A DNA stretch of 64,000 nucleotides from Chryseobacterium culicis (lineage in GTDB: Bacteria; Bacteroidota; Bacteroidia; Flavobacteriales; Weeksellaceae). The notes below the pieces were generated by a model. That model was not told where the DNA came from. It searched no databases and was given only the letters and a program-made list of their open reading frames with translations. The translations under genes were made by a program, and so were the position numbers. Location: assembly GCF_002979755.1 (NCBI RefSeq), contig NZ_PCPP01000001.1, forward strand, positions 1,892,665 through 1,956,664, in the 5' to 3' direction. Below, piece by piece: positions 23,796 through 33,157 of this stretch (position 1 is its first letter; each line of letters begins with the position of its first letter).

Positions 23796-25130
23796 ATGTA
23801 TAAAAAGCTACTCTTTTTCAGTTTTTTCACTACCCATCTCGTTTTCGCCCAAACGACAATGACCAATATAATTTCAGATGCAGTATACTATGATGGCTAT
23901 GCTGCCACGGTATCCAACCCTGTACCTGCAGGTTTAACCAGACTGAATAATGCCAGATACACGAGAAAACTTACGGATGCAGAGTTAGACGCTTTCAAAG
24001 CTAAGATTGCTATGCGGGTAACCATCGCAGCATTGTGTGATAATTATGACCGTCTTGGGGAAGTCTTTTTAGCAATGGTTCCTAAAAACCAATCTACCTA
24101 CACCATCAATGACCCTAATGTCAAAAGAATTGAAGTGGGCAGATATATTACTCCTTTCATGAATAAAAACAGAACTCCTTCAGAAGTTCCTTACACTTAT
24201 GATGTCAGCAATTTATACAGTATATTTCATGATACGGCATTACGAAATGCTTATGATCTGTATATGGAACTTGATGTTTTTGGAGTTCCCTATGCAGCTC
24301 AAACCCAGGTTTCAGGATGCTCAGGCAGAATTGATGTTTTTTCGGGAACTCTTACCTTTTTCTCAACGGATACCGGAGCAACTCCTACAGACAGCAACAG
24401 CCTCGTACCTATATTAAGCTATAACAAACTCAATAATTATAACAGTACGGATGTTACCGGAGAAACTGTTAGAATTGTTACTTTTAATCTGCCTAATCCT
24501 GTTACCAATGCGCGTTTCTTCGTAATATCCACTCCTCACGGTGCCAACAGTGGTGGTGAAGAATATATCAGAAGACAAAACTATACCTATATAGATGATG
24601 TGCAGGTACTCACTTATACTCCCGGAGGTATTTCATGTGAACCCTACCGGGTATACAATACACAAGGAAACGGAATCTATGGAGCTTCTCCCAAATCTTT
24701 TGCAGACTGGACTTCATGGAATAACTGGTGTCCCGGAAATGCTGTTCCCATCAGAGAGTTTACATTACCCAACTTAGCTGCAGGCAATCATACGTTGAAA
24801 CACACGGTTCCAGCGGCCGTTTTCAATCAACAGCAGGGAGATGTCATGTTATCAGTTTATATGCAGGGGAAAAGCAATATAACGTTGAATGTAAAAGATA
24901 TCAGAACGGTTGATGTGAATATTTACCCCAACCCTACTTCTGATTTTGTGAATATAAAATCAAAAGTAGAAGTTAATTCTATCAGTATTTTTAACGCTGA
25001 AGGAAGAAAACTTGCAGAAACATACAAAGAGAACAGGATAGATCTTTCCTCATACAGCACAGGAATTTATTTTTTAAGTATTGTTTTAAAAGACGGAACT
25101 ACCTTTAAACACAAAATCATCAAAAAATAA
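23796..25130 (+). CDS. PNGase F-like peptide:N-glycosidase with T9SS sorting domain
   Basis: 444 aa with signal peptide (to about Ala18-Gln19), a two-part PNGase F-type catalytic region and a T9SS tail. Matches to Elizabethkingia PNGase F as I recall it: CDNYDR (Asp85, in place of C-D-E-W-D-R), VGRYITPF, LYMELDV (Glu158), VPILSYNK, GGEEYIRR (Glu256) and NWCPGNAVP at 310-318. The three acidic active-site residues of PNGase F thus appear preserved, while the Trp near Glu158 is not. The last 75 residues (DVNIYPNPTSDFVNIKS ... KIIKK) are a type A sorting domain. The enzyme family cleaves the amide bond between Asn and N-glycans; here it should be surface-exposed or released by T9SS. Confidence 0.75.
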   Translation: MYKKLLFFSFFTTHLVFAQTTMTNIISDAVYYDGYAATVSNPVPAGLTRLNNARYTRKLTDAELDAFKAKIAMRVTIAALCDNYDRLGEVFLAMVPKNQSTYTINDPNVKRIEVGRYITPFMNKNRTPSEVPYTYDVSNLYSIFHDTALRNAYDLYMELDVFGVPYAAQTQVSGCSGRIDVFSGTLTFFSTDTGATPTDSNSLVPILSYNKLNNYNSTDVTGETVRIVTFNLPNPVTNARFFVISTPHGANSGGEEYIRRQNYTYIDDVQVLTYTPGGISCEPYRVYNTQGNGIYGASPKSFADWTSWNNWCPGNAVPIREFTLPNLAAGNHTLKHTVPAAVFNQQQGDVMLSVYMQGKSNITLNVKDIRTVDVNIYPNPTSDFVNIKSKVEVNSISIFNAEGRKLAETYKENRIDLSSYSTGIYFLSIVLKDGTTFKHKIIKK

Positions 25131-25161
25131 TAAACTATAGATCTTTTTAATTAAAATAATA

Positions 25162-25200
25162 AAACCCTCTCCAAATCTTTTTTGGGGAGGGTTTTTATAT
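25162..25200 (+). terminator. Rho-independent terminator
   Basis: AAACCCTCTCC / GGGGAGGGTTT (25162-25172 and 25184-25194) with a T-rich loop and TTTTT after the stem; ends the PNGase F-like transcript. Confidence 0.88.
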
Positions 25201-25327
25201 GGGTTACCTTTTCAATATAAGCGTAAAAACATCCTTATATCAATAAAAATAGTTAAAAAAATAATCTTAATCTATCCGTTTTCCCAATAGTTAAAAAACT
25301 TTAACTTTAATCCTCTACCCAAAAAAA

Positions 25328-25358
25328 TTGTCATTTCCAGTTTATTAAACTATTTTTG
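25328..25358 (+). promoter_or_regulatory. Promoter TTG-N20-TATTTTTG
   Basis: TTG at 25328-25330, 20-nt spacer, TATTTTTG at 25351-25358: a full Bacteroidota promoter, 20 nt from the DinB-family ATG. Confidence 0.6.
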
Positions 25359-25378
25359 GTGATTAAAAATTTTGCAAA

Positions 25379-25852
25379 ATGAATTATCATTTTCAAGCAC
25401 ACAGACAGGTAAGAAAGAACCTTTTAGATATCCTTCAGAATACATCTCATGAAGATTTAATTCTGATTCCGGATGGTTTCAACAACAATATTTACTGGAA
25501 TATTGCACATACCGTTGCCACACAGCAGCTGCTGCACTATTACCTGAGCGGAAATCCGTTCCGTATTGACAAATATTGGATCGAAACCTATAAAAAAGGA
25601 ACTTTACCCAACTTAAATGTTCAGAAATCAGAAGTAGAAGATTTAGAGTTTTTACTTACAGAAACTTCAAAGATTTTAATGAAGGATTATGACAGTGATT
25701 TCTTCTCAGATTATACGCCCTACACGACAAGTTTCGGGATGGATCTGAAAAGTATCCAGGATGCCATCATCTTCAACAATATGCATGAAAGCCTTCACTA
25801 TGGATATGTGATGGCCCAGAAAAGAGCAATTTTAGGAGAGAAAGGAAGATAG
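25379..25852 (+). CDS. DinB-family putative metal-dependent hydrolase
   Basis: 157-aa four-helix bundle protein. Three His residues in the DinB positions are visible: NIAHTVATQQ (His in helix 2) and NNMHESLHYGYV (two His in helix 4), which bind a divalent metal. DinB/YfiT-type proteins include thiol transferases (bacillithiol or mycothiol dependent) and proteins of unknown role. A bacillithiol-type reductase (YpdA) is encoded at 33999, so a thiol-transferase role is conceivable but unproven. Confidence 0.82.
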   Translation: MNYHFQAHRQVRKNLLDILQNTSHEDLILIPDGFNNNIYWNIAHTVATQQLLHYYLSGNPFRIDKYWIETYKKGTLPNLNVQKSEVEDLEFLLTETSKILMKDYDSDFFSDYTPYTTSFGMDLKSIQDAIIFNNMHESLHYGYVMAQKRAILGEKGR

Positions 25853-25926
25853 TGAATCTTGCTGTGCAAGTCAATGGTCAAATGTGAATGTACATCCACT
25901 AAATTGACTTACAAAGTAAAATTCAC
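25852..25926. repeat. 75-bp imperfect inverted repeat
   Basis: Outer arms GTGAAT / ATTCAC and inner arms AAGTCAAT (25868-25875) / ATTGACTT (25903-25910) form a long interrupted hairpin in the gap after the DinB gene, overlapping its last stop base. It resembles Flavobacteriia REP-like elements built on GTCAATGGTCAA; no other copy is in the window. Confidence 0.5.
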
Positions 25927-25965
25927 GATTGACAATTCACTCTATAACTATATAATAAATTTTCA

Positions 25966-26715
25966 ATGAAAGACGATTTTATTTTCGGGCTGCGTCCCGT
26001 GATTGAAGCAATTGAAGCGGGAAAAACGATTGACAAGGTCTTTGTGCAGAATGCACTTCAGGGTCCTATTTATGCTGAATTAAAAGCCATTTTAGCGAAA
26101 AATAAAATCCGTCCCAATTATGTACCGGTTGAAAAACTGAACCGTTTTACAAGAAAAAACCACCAGGGTGTGGTTGCCTTTATTTCGGATGTACCGTTTC
26201 ATAAAGTGGAGGATATTGTTCCACAATTATTTGAACAGGGAAAAACTCCTTTTCTTTTGATTCTGGACAGACTTACCGATGTAAGAAACTTTGGAGCAAT
26301 CTGCAGAACTGCAGAATGCGTAGGTGTTGATGCTATAATTATTCCGGAAAAGGGTGCCGCTCCTATTAATTCTGACGCTATAAAAACCTCTGCAGGTGCT
26401 ATTTACAATATTAAAATATGTAAAGAAAACAATCTTGCTCATGCTGTGGATTTCCTTCAGCAAAGCGGTATTTCTGTATATGCTGCCAGTGAAAAAGCTC
26501 AGAAATTGATCTATGATGTTAATATGACAGAGCCATGTGCTATTGTGATGGGAAATGAAGAAACGGGAATTTCTAAAGAAGTATTGCATCATGCTGATGA
26601 AAAAATAAAACTTCCTATTGAAGGAAAAACTCAATCTCTGAATGTTTCTGTAGCATGTGGAGCGATTTTGTATGAGGCGGTAAGACAGAAAATGACTGTG
26701 ATACCCAACCCATAA
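25966..26715 (+). CDS. rlmB: 23S rRNA (guanosine-2'-O-)-methyltransferase
   Basis: 249-aa SpoU/TrmH-class enzyme. An N-terminal substrate-binding domain (FGLRPVIEAIEAG) precedes the SPOUT knot with motif 1 LDRLTDVRNFGAICRTAE, motif 2 AIVMGNEETGIS and motif 3 LPIEGKTQSLNVSVACGAIL. It uses S-adenosylmethionine to methylate the ribose of G2251 in 23S rRNA (E. coli numbering) if it is the RlmB orthologue; a tRNA-directed TrmH activity is less likely given the N-terminal domain. It is followed after 3 nt by a serine hydrolase gene. Confidence 0.9.
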   Translation: MKDDFIFGLRPVIEAIEAGKTIDKVFVQNALQGPIYAELKAILAKNKIRPNYVPVEKLNRFTRKNHQGVVAFISDVPFHKVEDIVPQLFEQGKTPFLLILDRLTDVRNFGAICRTAECVGVDAIIIPEKGAAPINSDAIKTSAGAIYNIKICKENNLAHAVDFLQQSGISVYAASEKAQKLIYDVNMTEPCAIVMGNEETGISKEVLHHADEKIKLPIEGKTQSLNVSVACGAILYEAVRQKMTVIPNP

Positions 26716-26718
26716 ACC

Positions 26719-27840
26719 ATGAGAATACAATCGCTTTTACCTTTATTTTTTGTCCCATTTATTTTTAATGCGCAGGCAAAAAAAATAGCAACAGACAATC
26801 ACCTTACCACTGAGCTTGATAAGATGGTTCAGAAAGAAGCGCTCGCTTATATGCAGGATCCTGCACGTGTAGGACTTTCAATAGGTGTTTTTAAAGATGG
26901 TAAAAGTTATTTTTATAATTATGGAACTACAGAAATAGGAAAAGCAGAACTTCCAACCTCTAAAAGTTTATACGAGATTGCTTCCATTACCAAGACTTTT
27001 ACCGGAACGCTTCTGGCTCATGCTTTAGCAGATGGTAAAATCAAAATGAATGATGATATCCGGAAATATTTAGACGGGAATTATGCCAATCTTGAATTTA
27101 AAGGACATCCGATAACTATTGGGAATCTTACCAATCATTCATCAGGATTGCCACAGTTTCTGCCGGATCAGTCTCAGACCTTTAAGAAACCGATGGATTC
27201 TGTAGCTATGGCTCTGTCGGATTTTTATAAAAACTATTCAAAGAAGAAGTTTTATGAGGATCTTCATCAGGCTAAAGTGGATTTTGTACCGGGAACAGAC
27301 TATAAGTATTCCAATGTAGGAACACAGATTTCAGGAGATATCCTTGAAAAAATCTATCAGAAAAGCTATGGAGACCTGCTTGCAGAGTATATTACAACAC
27401 CTCTGAAAATGAATCAGACCATTATTGGTACGAATTCTGCACAGCTATTGACTTGTTACAGCGAAAAAGGAAAAGTAATGCCCAGAAATTTCAGTACCAT
27501 CTTTGCTCCTGCAGGCGGAATTATATCCACTACAGAGGATCTGGTGAAATATATGCGTTATCATCTGGATGAAAACAATAAGTATGTGAAAATATCTCAT
27601 ACTCCTCTTGTGAAAAGTGAAGGAGATGCTATTGGACTATACTGGAGATTGCACACCTATGAAGACGGTACCCAAGCGGTGTATCATACCGGAGGTACAT
27701 TTGGTTTTTCAAGCGTACTTCAGATTTATCCGTCAAAAAATATGGGTATAGTAATATTGTCCAATGAATCGGATGCGGAATCTCAGGGGAAGCTGCATGA
27801 CATTGCAGATCATTTATTAAGAAATAGTAGTAAAAAATAA
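26719..27840 (+). CDS. Exported beta-lactamase-family serine hydrolase
   Basis: 373 aa, signal peptide ending FNAQA. Penicillin-binding/class C-like motifs are complete: S-I-T-K at 89-92 (SxxK), YSN in DYKYSNVG, and HTGG in VYHTGGTFG (the KTG equivalent). The family includes D-amino-acid peptidases, esterases and ClbP-like peptidases in the periplasm; true beta-lactamase activity is not implied. It starts 3 nt after rlmB, so it is expressed with it. Confidence 0.88.
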   Translation: MRIQSLLPLFFVPFIFNAQAKKIATDNHLTTELDKMVQKEALAYMQDPARVGLSIGVFKDGKSYFYNYGTTEIGKAELPTSKSLYEIASITKTFTGTLLAHALADGKIKMNDDIRKYLDGNYANLEFKGHPITIGNLTNHSSGLPQFLPDQSQTFKKPMDSVAMALSDFYKNYSKKKFYEDLHQAKVDFVPGTDYKYSNVGTQISGDILEKIYQKSYGDLLAEYITTPLKMNQTIIGTNSAQLLTCYSEKGKVMPRNFSTIFAPAGGIISTTEDLVKYMRYHLDENNKYVKISHTPLVKSEGDAIGLYWRLHTYEDGTQAVYHTGGTFGFSSVLQIYPSKNMGIVILSNESDAESQGKLHDIADHLLRNSSKK

Positions 27841-27854
27841 AGTTAAAAAATCAA

Positions 27855-28904
27855 ATGAAGAACATTGCAGCGCTTGCGCTTATATCATCAATAGCTCTTG
27901 TATCTTGTAAAAAAGAAACAGCAAAAATAACGAAAGTAGACCCTAAAACCGGAAAAACAGTAACTGTAGAAGTTCCTGCCGATTCAGTGGCAAAAGTTGC
28001 AGAAAACCCGGCAATCAAAGATTCTGCCGGAGTTATCACACAGACTTTCAAGCTTGAAAAAGGGAAAACATATCCTCTTACCACGTATCAGAGAGATGTA
28101 AAAACAATGACAGATCCTCAGGGAAAATCAATCACTGCAACCAGTGAATCTACAGACGAAATGAATTTTGTAGTAGATGATATTAAAGGAAATGTATACG
28201 AAATGACCCTTAATCTTGTAGCTAAGAGAAGTTCTCAGTCTGCCCAGGGAAAAACGGTGGTGGTAGATACCAAACTTCCTCTTCCTAAAGAAGACGATCT
28301 TAAAATGATCTGGAATGTCAACAAAGCACTTACCGGAAACAAGCTTCAGATGAAAATGGATACAAAAGGGAATGTAATTTCTATTACAGGATTTGATGCT
28401 GTTTACACGAAAGTAGGAAATGCAGTAGGTACACTGATCAAAGATGCTAATGAAAAAGCTAGCGTAGTAGCAAGCCTTAAACAATCATTCAATGAAAAAG
28501 TTTTGAAAGATCAGTTCCATAAAAACCTGATGATTATTCCTAAAAAAGGAGTGAAAATTGGAGAAAAGTGGTCAACTTCTGAAAATGCCGACCCAAGCGG
28601 AAGCGTAAAAGTAACCTCAAATTATGTAGTAAAAAGCTTAGGAAACGGAGCTGCTGAAATTGCAGTAACAGGAGGTATCCCTAAGAAAACGGAGAAGAAA
28701 GCTCAGGGACCTATTACCCATAGCCTGAGTAGTGAACTGGTTCAGAGCGGAACCATTAAGTTTGACGAAAACACAGGATGGATTACCAACCAGAATATCA
28801 ACGTAAAGACCACTCAGATAGAAACCATTTCCGATGGAAAACAATCTCAGTCTATGAAGAGTGTTTCCAACTCTTCAGTAATGGTAAACCCATCTGCTAA
28901 ATAA
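27855..28904 (+). CDS. DUF6263-type lipoprotein
   Basis: 349 aa with a lipobox ALVSC (Cys18) after a short signal, so a lipoprotein. After a charged linker comes a beta-rich domain (TFKLEKGKTYPLTTYQRDVK, MIIPKKGVKIGEKWSTSE, SGTIKFDENTGWI), the pattern of the DUF6263 family common in Bacteroidota, function unknown. It follows the serine hydrolase by 14 nt. Confidence 0.75.
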   Translation: MKNIAALALISSIALVSCKKETAKITKVDPKTGKTVTVEVPADSVAKVAENPAIKDSAGVITQTFKLEKGKTYPLTTYQRDVKTMTDPQGKSITATSESTDEMNFVVDDIKGNVYEMTLNLVAKRSSQSAQGKTVVVDTKLPLPKEDDLKMIWNVNKALTGNKLQMKMDTKGNVISITGFDAVYTKVGNAVGTLIKDANEKASVVASLKQSFNEKVLKDQFHKNLMIIPKKGVKIGEKWSTSENADPSGSVKVTSNYVVKSLGNGAAEIAVTGGIPKKTEKKAQGPITHSLSSELVQSGTIKFDENTGWITNQNINVKTTQIETISDGKQSQSMKSVSNSSVMVNPSAK

Positions 28905-28920
28905 CTTGAATAAACATTCA

Positions 28921-28946
28921 GGGTTTAAAGAGTACTCTTTAAGCCC
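28921..28946 (+). other. Perfect intergenic hairpin without T-run
   Basis: GGGTTTAAAGAG pairs with CTCTTTAAGCCC (12 bp, one G-T wobble) with a 2-nt loop, 17 nt after the lipoprotein stop. No T-run follows, so it may be an mRNA processing or stabilising element between the lipoprotein and the small gene downstream. Confidence 0.5.
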
Positions 28947-28966
28947 CGAACTTTAAACAAAAAATT

Positions 28967-29197
28967 ATGAAGTACATTCTTGAGTTAGTACTCACTGCTA
29001 TTATTATTTTCTTTGTCTGGAACATTCTGAAAAGAATTTTCTTTAAGACCTTTTACAGCTATCGTTTCAACAATAACAATCAGAATAACAAACAGCAGGA
29101 CATACACGACTCGAATAAGAATAACAAACAGAACCTTAACTGGGATGCAGAAACTGTAGACTATGAAGAGGTGAAAGAGAGTAATGACAAAAGGTAA
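28967..29197 (+). CDS. DUF4834-family small membrane protein
   Basis: 76 aa: one N-terminal membrane helix (about 4-20), a long Asn/Gln/Lys-rich linker, and the conserved C-terminal motif NWDAETVDYEEVKE that defines DUF4834 in Flavobacteriia. Function unknown. In this family the gene usually sits just before the large YfhO-like membrane protein, as here (31 nt gap). Confidence 0.8.
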   Translation: MKYILELVLTAIIIFFVWNILKRIFFKTFYSYRFNNNNQNNKQQDIHDSNKNNKQNLNWDAETVDYEEVKESNDKR

Positions 29198-29228
29198 ACA
29201 TTCCAAGAAATAAAAGATAATAACCAGC

Positions 29229-31769
29229 ATGGCAAAAAATAAAAACTTAATTTATATTGCAATTTCAGTAGTAGTATTTATAGTTTTAGCATTTTTATAT
29301 TCTACCCCTGTATTTTCAGGAAAACAGCTTTTCCAGCATGATATCGTGCAATACAGAGGAGGAGCAAAAGAACTGCTTGACTATAGAGCCAATACCGGAA
29401 ATGAAACCTATTGGAGTGACTCCATGTTTGGGGGAATGCCGACTTATCAGATGGGAAGCCAGTTTAAGGGTGATATCATCAAGAAGATCGACAGCAATCT
29501 GAATTTCCTGCCAAGGCCGGTCAATTATCTCTTCCTGCTATTTGCAGGTTTTTTCCTTTTGGGAATGGTAGTGGTCAGAAACTGGAAGTACGCTCTCCTG
29601 GGAGCCACTTTCTTCGGGCTTTCAACCTATTTTTATATTATTATTGCAGCCGGACATAATGGTAAAGTAAATACCATTGAATACTTTGCCCCGCTGTTAG
29701 CCGGAATTTTACTGGTTTATATCAGAAAACAATACATCTGGGGATTCATTGTCACAACCCTTTTTATGGGGCTTCAAATTGCGGCAAACCACCCACAGAT
29801 GACCTATTATCTGTTCATTGCTTTAGGATTTTTATTCCTTTCTGAGCTGATCAGAGCGATCCAGAAAAAAACACCGATGAAACATTTCCTTATTTCATCA
29901 GGAATTATTGCTGCATCATGCATGATCGGGGTTGGAATGAATTCACAAAGAATCATGGCTAATTCAGAATATGTAAAAGAAACAGTTCGTGGAAAACAGA
30001 TTTTAACAAACGACAGCCATACCTCAGGAAAATCCGGAATGGATAAAGAGAGCATGCTGATGTGGAGCTACGGGCAACTGGAAACTTTAAACCTTTTCAT
30101 CCCAAGATTAATGGGTGGTGGAAGCCAGGAACCTGAAGGAAAAGAAATCATGAACAGGGTTCAGGAACTGGTTCAGGAAAATGTAGGCTCACAATCCGAA
30201 ATGGATAGAATTTCCAAAGGATTCAGTGGAGTAACTTATTGGGGTGATCAGCCGGGAACCTCCGGACCTGCTTACCAGGGAGCCATTGTATGTTTCCTTG
30301 CATTGTTAGGCTTCTTCTTTGCCTCGAAGAAATACCGTTACTGGATTCTGGGAGCTTCCATCCTGACGATCTTACTAGCGTGGGGAAGTAACTTTATGCC
30401 GTTATCTGATTTCTTTATCGATTATGTACCTTTCTATAATAAATTCAGAGCACCTTCATCCATTTTAGTTGTTGTGGAATTATTATTCCCATTAATTGCC
30501 ATCCTGGGATTATACAGGTTCTTCACAGATGAAAAACTGACTGAAGAGTACAAACAAAAAATCCTTCTTTATGTAGGAGGTGGAACTCTGGGATTCTTAT
30601 TGATTCTTTTAATCTTTGGAAAATCATTACTAGGATTTGCTACGGAAAATGAAAAAACATATTTCCCTCCTTTCCTACTCGACTATCTGGTAGATGAGAG
30701 ATACAAATTATTCAGAATAGATGCCATAAAAGCATTCATTTATGTAGCCATTACTGCAGCTGCGCTATTCTTAACTTTAAAGAAAAAGCTTAACCAGAAT
30801 ATTGCTTTGGTAGTCATTGGACTTGTAAGTTTATTTGATCTTTGGACCGTAAACAAACGTTATTTAAATGATGAAAACTACGTAGATAAAATATTTGCTG
30901 AAAACCCTTTCCAGACAGAAAGCTCAGACCTGTTGGCTGAAAAAGTTCAGGGAAATCCGAATCTGGAATCTATTTTATCCAATGTCAACATCAACAAAAC
31001 ATTGGAAACAATTGCTGAAAAGGACAAAACGCACTACAGAATTTACAACCAGACACTGGGAGTAACCAGTGAAACCAATACGTCTTATTTCAAGGCTTCC
31101 ATTGGAGGTTATCACGCTGTAAAATTAAGAAGATATGATGATGTACTGAATGAATATATCAATAGTATTGACAGTGTAAAAACACCTAACGTATTAAATT
31201 TACTGAATACGAAATATATGGTTTTCGGTGGCCCGGATCAGCCACAGGTTGTCCCTAATCCAAAAGCCAACGGAAATGCATGGTTTGTAAGCGATCTAAA
31301 ATTTGTAGAGACTCCTAACCAGGAAATTAAATCTATCGGAACGATTGACAATAAGAAAACAGCCGTTATTGCCTCATCTGATAAAGCCTATTTTGACAAC
31401 AAACCCGTTCAGGCGGATTCTGCAGCATTTATCAATCTTACAAAATACCAGCCTAATGAACTTGAATTTAAATCTCAGTCGAAAACTCCTCAATTGGCAG
31501 TATTCTCTGAAGTTTATTATCCTCACGGATGGAAAATGTTTGTAGACGAAAAAGAAGTTCCTTATATCAAAGCAGATTACTTGCTTCGTGCAGTACATGT
31601 TCCGGCAGGAAACCACCATATCAGAATGGTATTTGAACCTGAAGTGATTGAAAAAGGAAAATGGCTTTCTCTACTGTCATTCGGTTTATTTATTCTTTTG
31701 TCTGCATTTGGAATTTTCTGGATGAATAAAAACAAGAAAAAAGAAATTCTAGCTGAACAAAAAGCTTAA
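29229..31769 (+). CDS. YfhO-family polytopic membrane protein
   Basis: 846 aa with a leading helix, a periplasmic loop containing FQHDIVQYRGGAKELLDYR and SDSMFGGMPTYQ, then about 11 further membrane helices to residue 540, a large soluble domain (about 550-800) and a last helix at about 815-833. This is the GT-C-like layout of YfhO; B. subtilis YfhO glycosylates lipoteichoic acid, and the Bacteroidota version presumably transfers a sugar onto an envelope polymer. The Asp in QHD and Asp in SDS fit a metal/catalytic role. The neighbouring GT4 gene fits a glycan context. Confidence 0.87.
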   Translation: MAKNKNLIYIAISVVVFIVLAFLYSTPVFSGKQLFQHDIVQYRGGAKELLDYRANTGNETYWSDSMFGGMPTYQMGSQFKGDIIKKIDSNLNFLPRPVNYLFLLFAGFFLLGMVVVRNWKYALLGATFFGLSTYFYIIIAAGHNGKVNTIEYFAPLLAGILLVYIRKQYIWGFIVTTLFMGLQIAANHPQMTYYLFIALGFLFLSELIRAIQKKTPMKHFLISSGIIAASCMIGVGMNSQRIMANSEYVKETVRGKQILTNDSHTSGKSGMDKESMLMWSYGQLETLNLFIPRLMGGGSQEPEGKEIMNRVQELVQENVGSQSEMDRISKGFSGVTYWGDQPGTSGPAYQGAIVCFLALLGFFFASKKYRYWILGASILTILLAWGSNFMPLSDFFIDYVPFYNKFRAPSSILVVVELLFPLIAILGLYRFFTDEKLTEEYKQKILLYVGGGTLGFLLILLIFGKSLLGFATENEKTYFPPFLLDYLVDERYKLFRIDAIKAFIYVAITAAALFLTLKKKLNQNIALVVIGLVSLFDLWTVNKRYLNDENYVDKIFAENPFQTESSDLLAEKVQGNPNLESILSNVNINKTLETIAEKDKTHYRIYNQTLGVTSETNTSYFKASIGGYHAVKLRRYDDVLNEYINSIDSVKTPNVLNLLNTKYMVFGGPDQPQVVPNPKANGNAWFVSDLKFVETPNQEIKSIGTIDNKKTAVIASSDKAYFDNKPVQADSAAFINLTKYQPNELEFKSQSKTPQLAVFSEVYYPHGWKMFVDEKEVPYIKADYLLRAVHVPAGNHHIRMVFEPEVIEKGKWLSLLSFGLFILLSAFGIFWMNKNKKKEILAEQKA

Positions 31770-31803
31770 ATAGTATAATAAGGTTTTTAAATAATATTAC
31801 GAA

Positions 31804-31842
31804 TGTCATTCTTCATTACGCCATGCTTCGTTCAGAATGACA
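31804..31842. repeat. Short inverted repeat TGTCATTCT / AGAATGACA
   Basis: Arms at 31804-31812 and 31834-31842 with CATTACGCCATGCTTCGTTC between them, in the 89-bp gap before the glycosyltransferase. This is a familiar dispersed hairpin motif of Bacteroidota intergenic regions. Confidence 0.5.
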
Positions 31843-31858
31843 TAGGAATCAATTAAAA

Positions 31859-33148
31859 ATGGAACAGAAGAAAATATTGATTATCACCTATTACTGGCCT
31901 CCTGCGGGAGGTCCTGGTGTTCAAAGATGGCTGAAGTTTGCAAAATATCTGCCGGATTTCGGATGGAAACCTGTCATCTATACTCCGGAAAATCCGAGTT
32001 ATCCTTTATTGGATGAAACCCTGATCAAAGATGTTCCTGAAAATATTGAGATGGTAAGAACCAAAATCTGGGAACCTTATCAACTGGCAGAAAAGCTGAA
32101 TAAAAGCAATAAAAAATTTAAGGCAGGACAATTTGATGTAGGTAAAAACCAAAGCTGGAAATCCAAACTTTCCATTTGGGTGAGAGGAAATTTTTTCATC
32201 CCGGATGCCAGAGTTTTTTGGGTGAAACCTTCTATTACATTTTTGGAGAAATACCTGAGAGAACATCAAATAGATACGATTGTAACTTCCGGTCCGCCCC
32301 ACTCTCTCCACCTGATTGGTTTAGGACTTAAAGATAAAATGCCGGATCTGAAATGGATTGCCGATTTCCGTGATCCATGGACAGAAATTTCTTATTACAA
32401 ACATTTGAAATTAACCAAAAGTTCGGATAAAAAACACCGTCAGCTGGAAAGTTCTGTATTTAAAAATGCAGACATTACACTGGCAACAAGCTATACCGAT
32501 GCAGAAAACTTCAGAAAAGCGGGAGCAAATGCTGTCTGTATTACAAATGGATTTGATGAAAGTGATTCAGAAGGAAAAATAAAAGGACAGAATCATCAGG
32601 ATCAATTCACTTTAAGCTATATCGGGGTTTTGGAGCAGCTTAGAAATCCTGAAAACCTATGGAAGGCACTAGATGAACTGATCAAGGAAAACACTGATTT
32701 TGCAGCTGATTTTAAATTAAAATTTGCAGGAAGAATCGATGATAAAATCCTATACGCTATTGAAAATTCAAGTCTGAAAAATCATATTCTGAATCTTGGA
32801 TATCTTTCTCATGGTAAAGCGGTAGAGGAAATGCAGAATTCAAGTCTACTTCTTATTACCAATTTCCCGAATGAAGCCTCAAAGGGAATCATCCCCGGAA
32901 AAATATTTGAATATCTGGCTTCAGGAAAACAGATCCTATCATTTGGACCCGATCAGGCAGATGTGGCAAAAATTCTGAACGAAACACAGTCAGGAAAGCA
33001 TTTCAACTATCAGGATACAGAAACAGTGAAGCAGTTTATCCTTGAAAAATTCAACCTTTGGAAAGAAGGAAGTCTTCATGAAAACACTCAGCATATTGAA
33101 CAGTTTTCAAGAAAAAATCTAACCCGTCAGCTGACTGAAATCTTATAA
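31859..33148 (+). CDS. Family 4-type glycosyltransferase
   Basis: 429 aa GT-B fold enzyme. N-terminal half begins KKILIITYYWPPAGGPGVQR with the glycine loop; linker PPHSLHLIGLGLK; C-terminal half has the sugar-nucleotide site around FTLSYIGVLEQLRNPENLW and the acidic E-x7-E region GIIPGKIFEYLASGKQILSF (the conserved K-x-F-E-Y-x-A-x-G). It adds a hexose to a lipid- or polymer-linked acceptor in the cytosol. It follows the YfhO-like gene on the same strand. Confidence 0.9.
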   Translation: MEQKKILIITYYWPPAGGPGVQRWLKFAKYLPDFGWKPVIYTPENPSYPLLDETLIKDVPENIEMVRTKIWEPYQLAEKLNKSNKKFKAGQFDVGKNQSWKSKLSIWVRGNFFIPDARVFWVKPSITFLEKYLREHQIDTIVTSGPPHSLHLIGLGLKDKMPDLKWIADFRDPWTEISYYKHLKLTKSSDKKHRQLESSVFKNADITLATSYTDAENFRKAGANAVCITNGFDESDSEGKIKGQNHQDQFTLSYIGVLEQLRNPENLWKALDELIKENTDFAADFKLKFAGRIDDKILYAIENSSLKNHILNLGYLSHGKAVEEMQNSSLLLITNFPNEASKGIIPGKIFEYLASGKQILSFGPDQADVAKILNETQSGKHFNYQDTETVKQFILEKFNLWKEGSLHENTQHIEQFSRKNLTRQLTEIL

Positions 33149-33157
33149 TGAAGAAAG

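Noticed and set aside
26227..26730. 167-codon open frame antisense to rlmB
   Set aside because: Low-complexity Phe/Tyr/Asn-rich translation typical of a shadow frame; the plus-strand methyltransferase explains the region.
26719..27840. True beta-lactamase (antibiotic resistance)
   Set aside because: The SxxK, YSN and HTG motifs are shared by many peptidases and esterases of this fold; nothing specific to class C beta-lactamases is visible.
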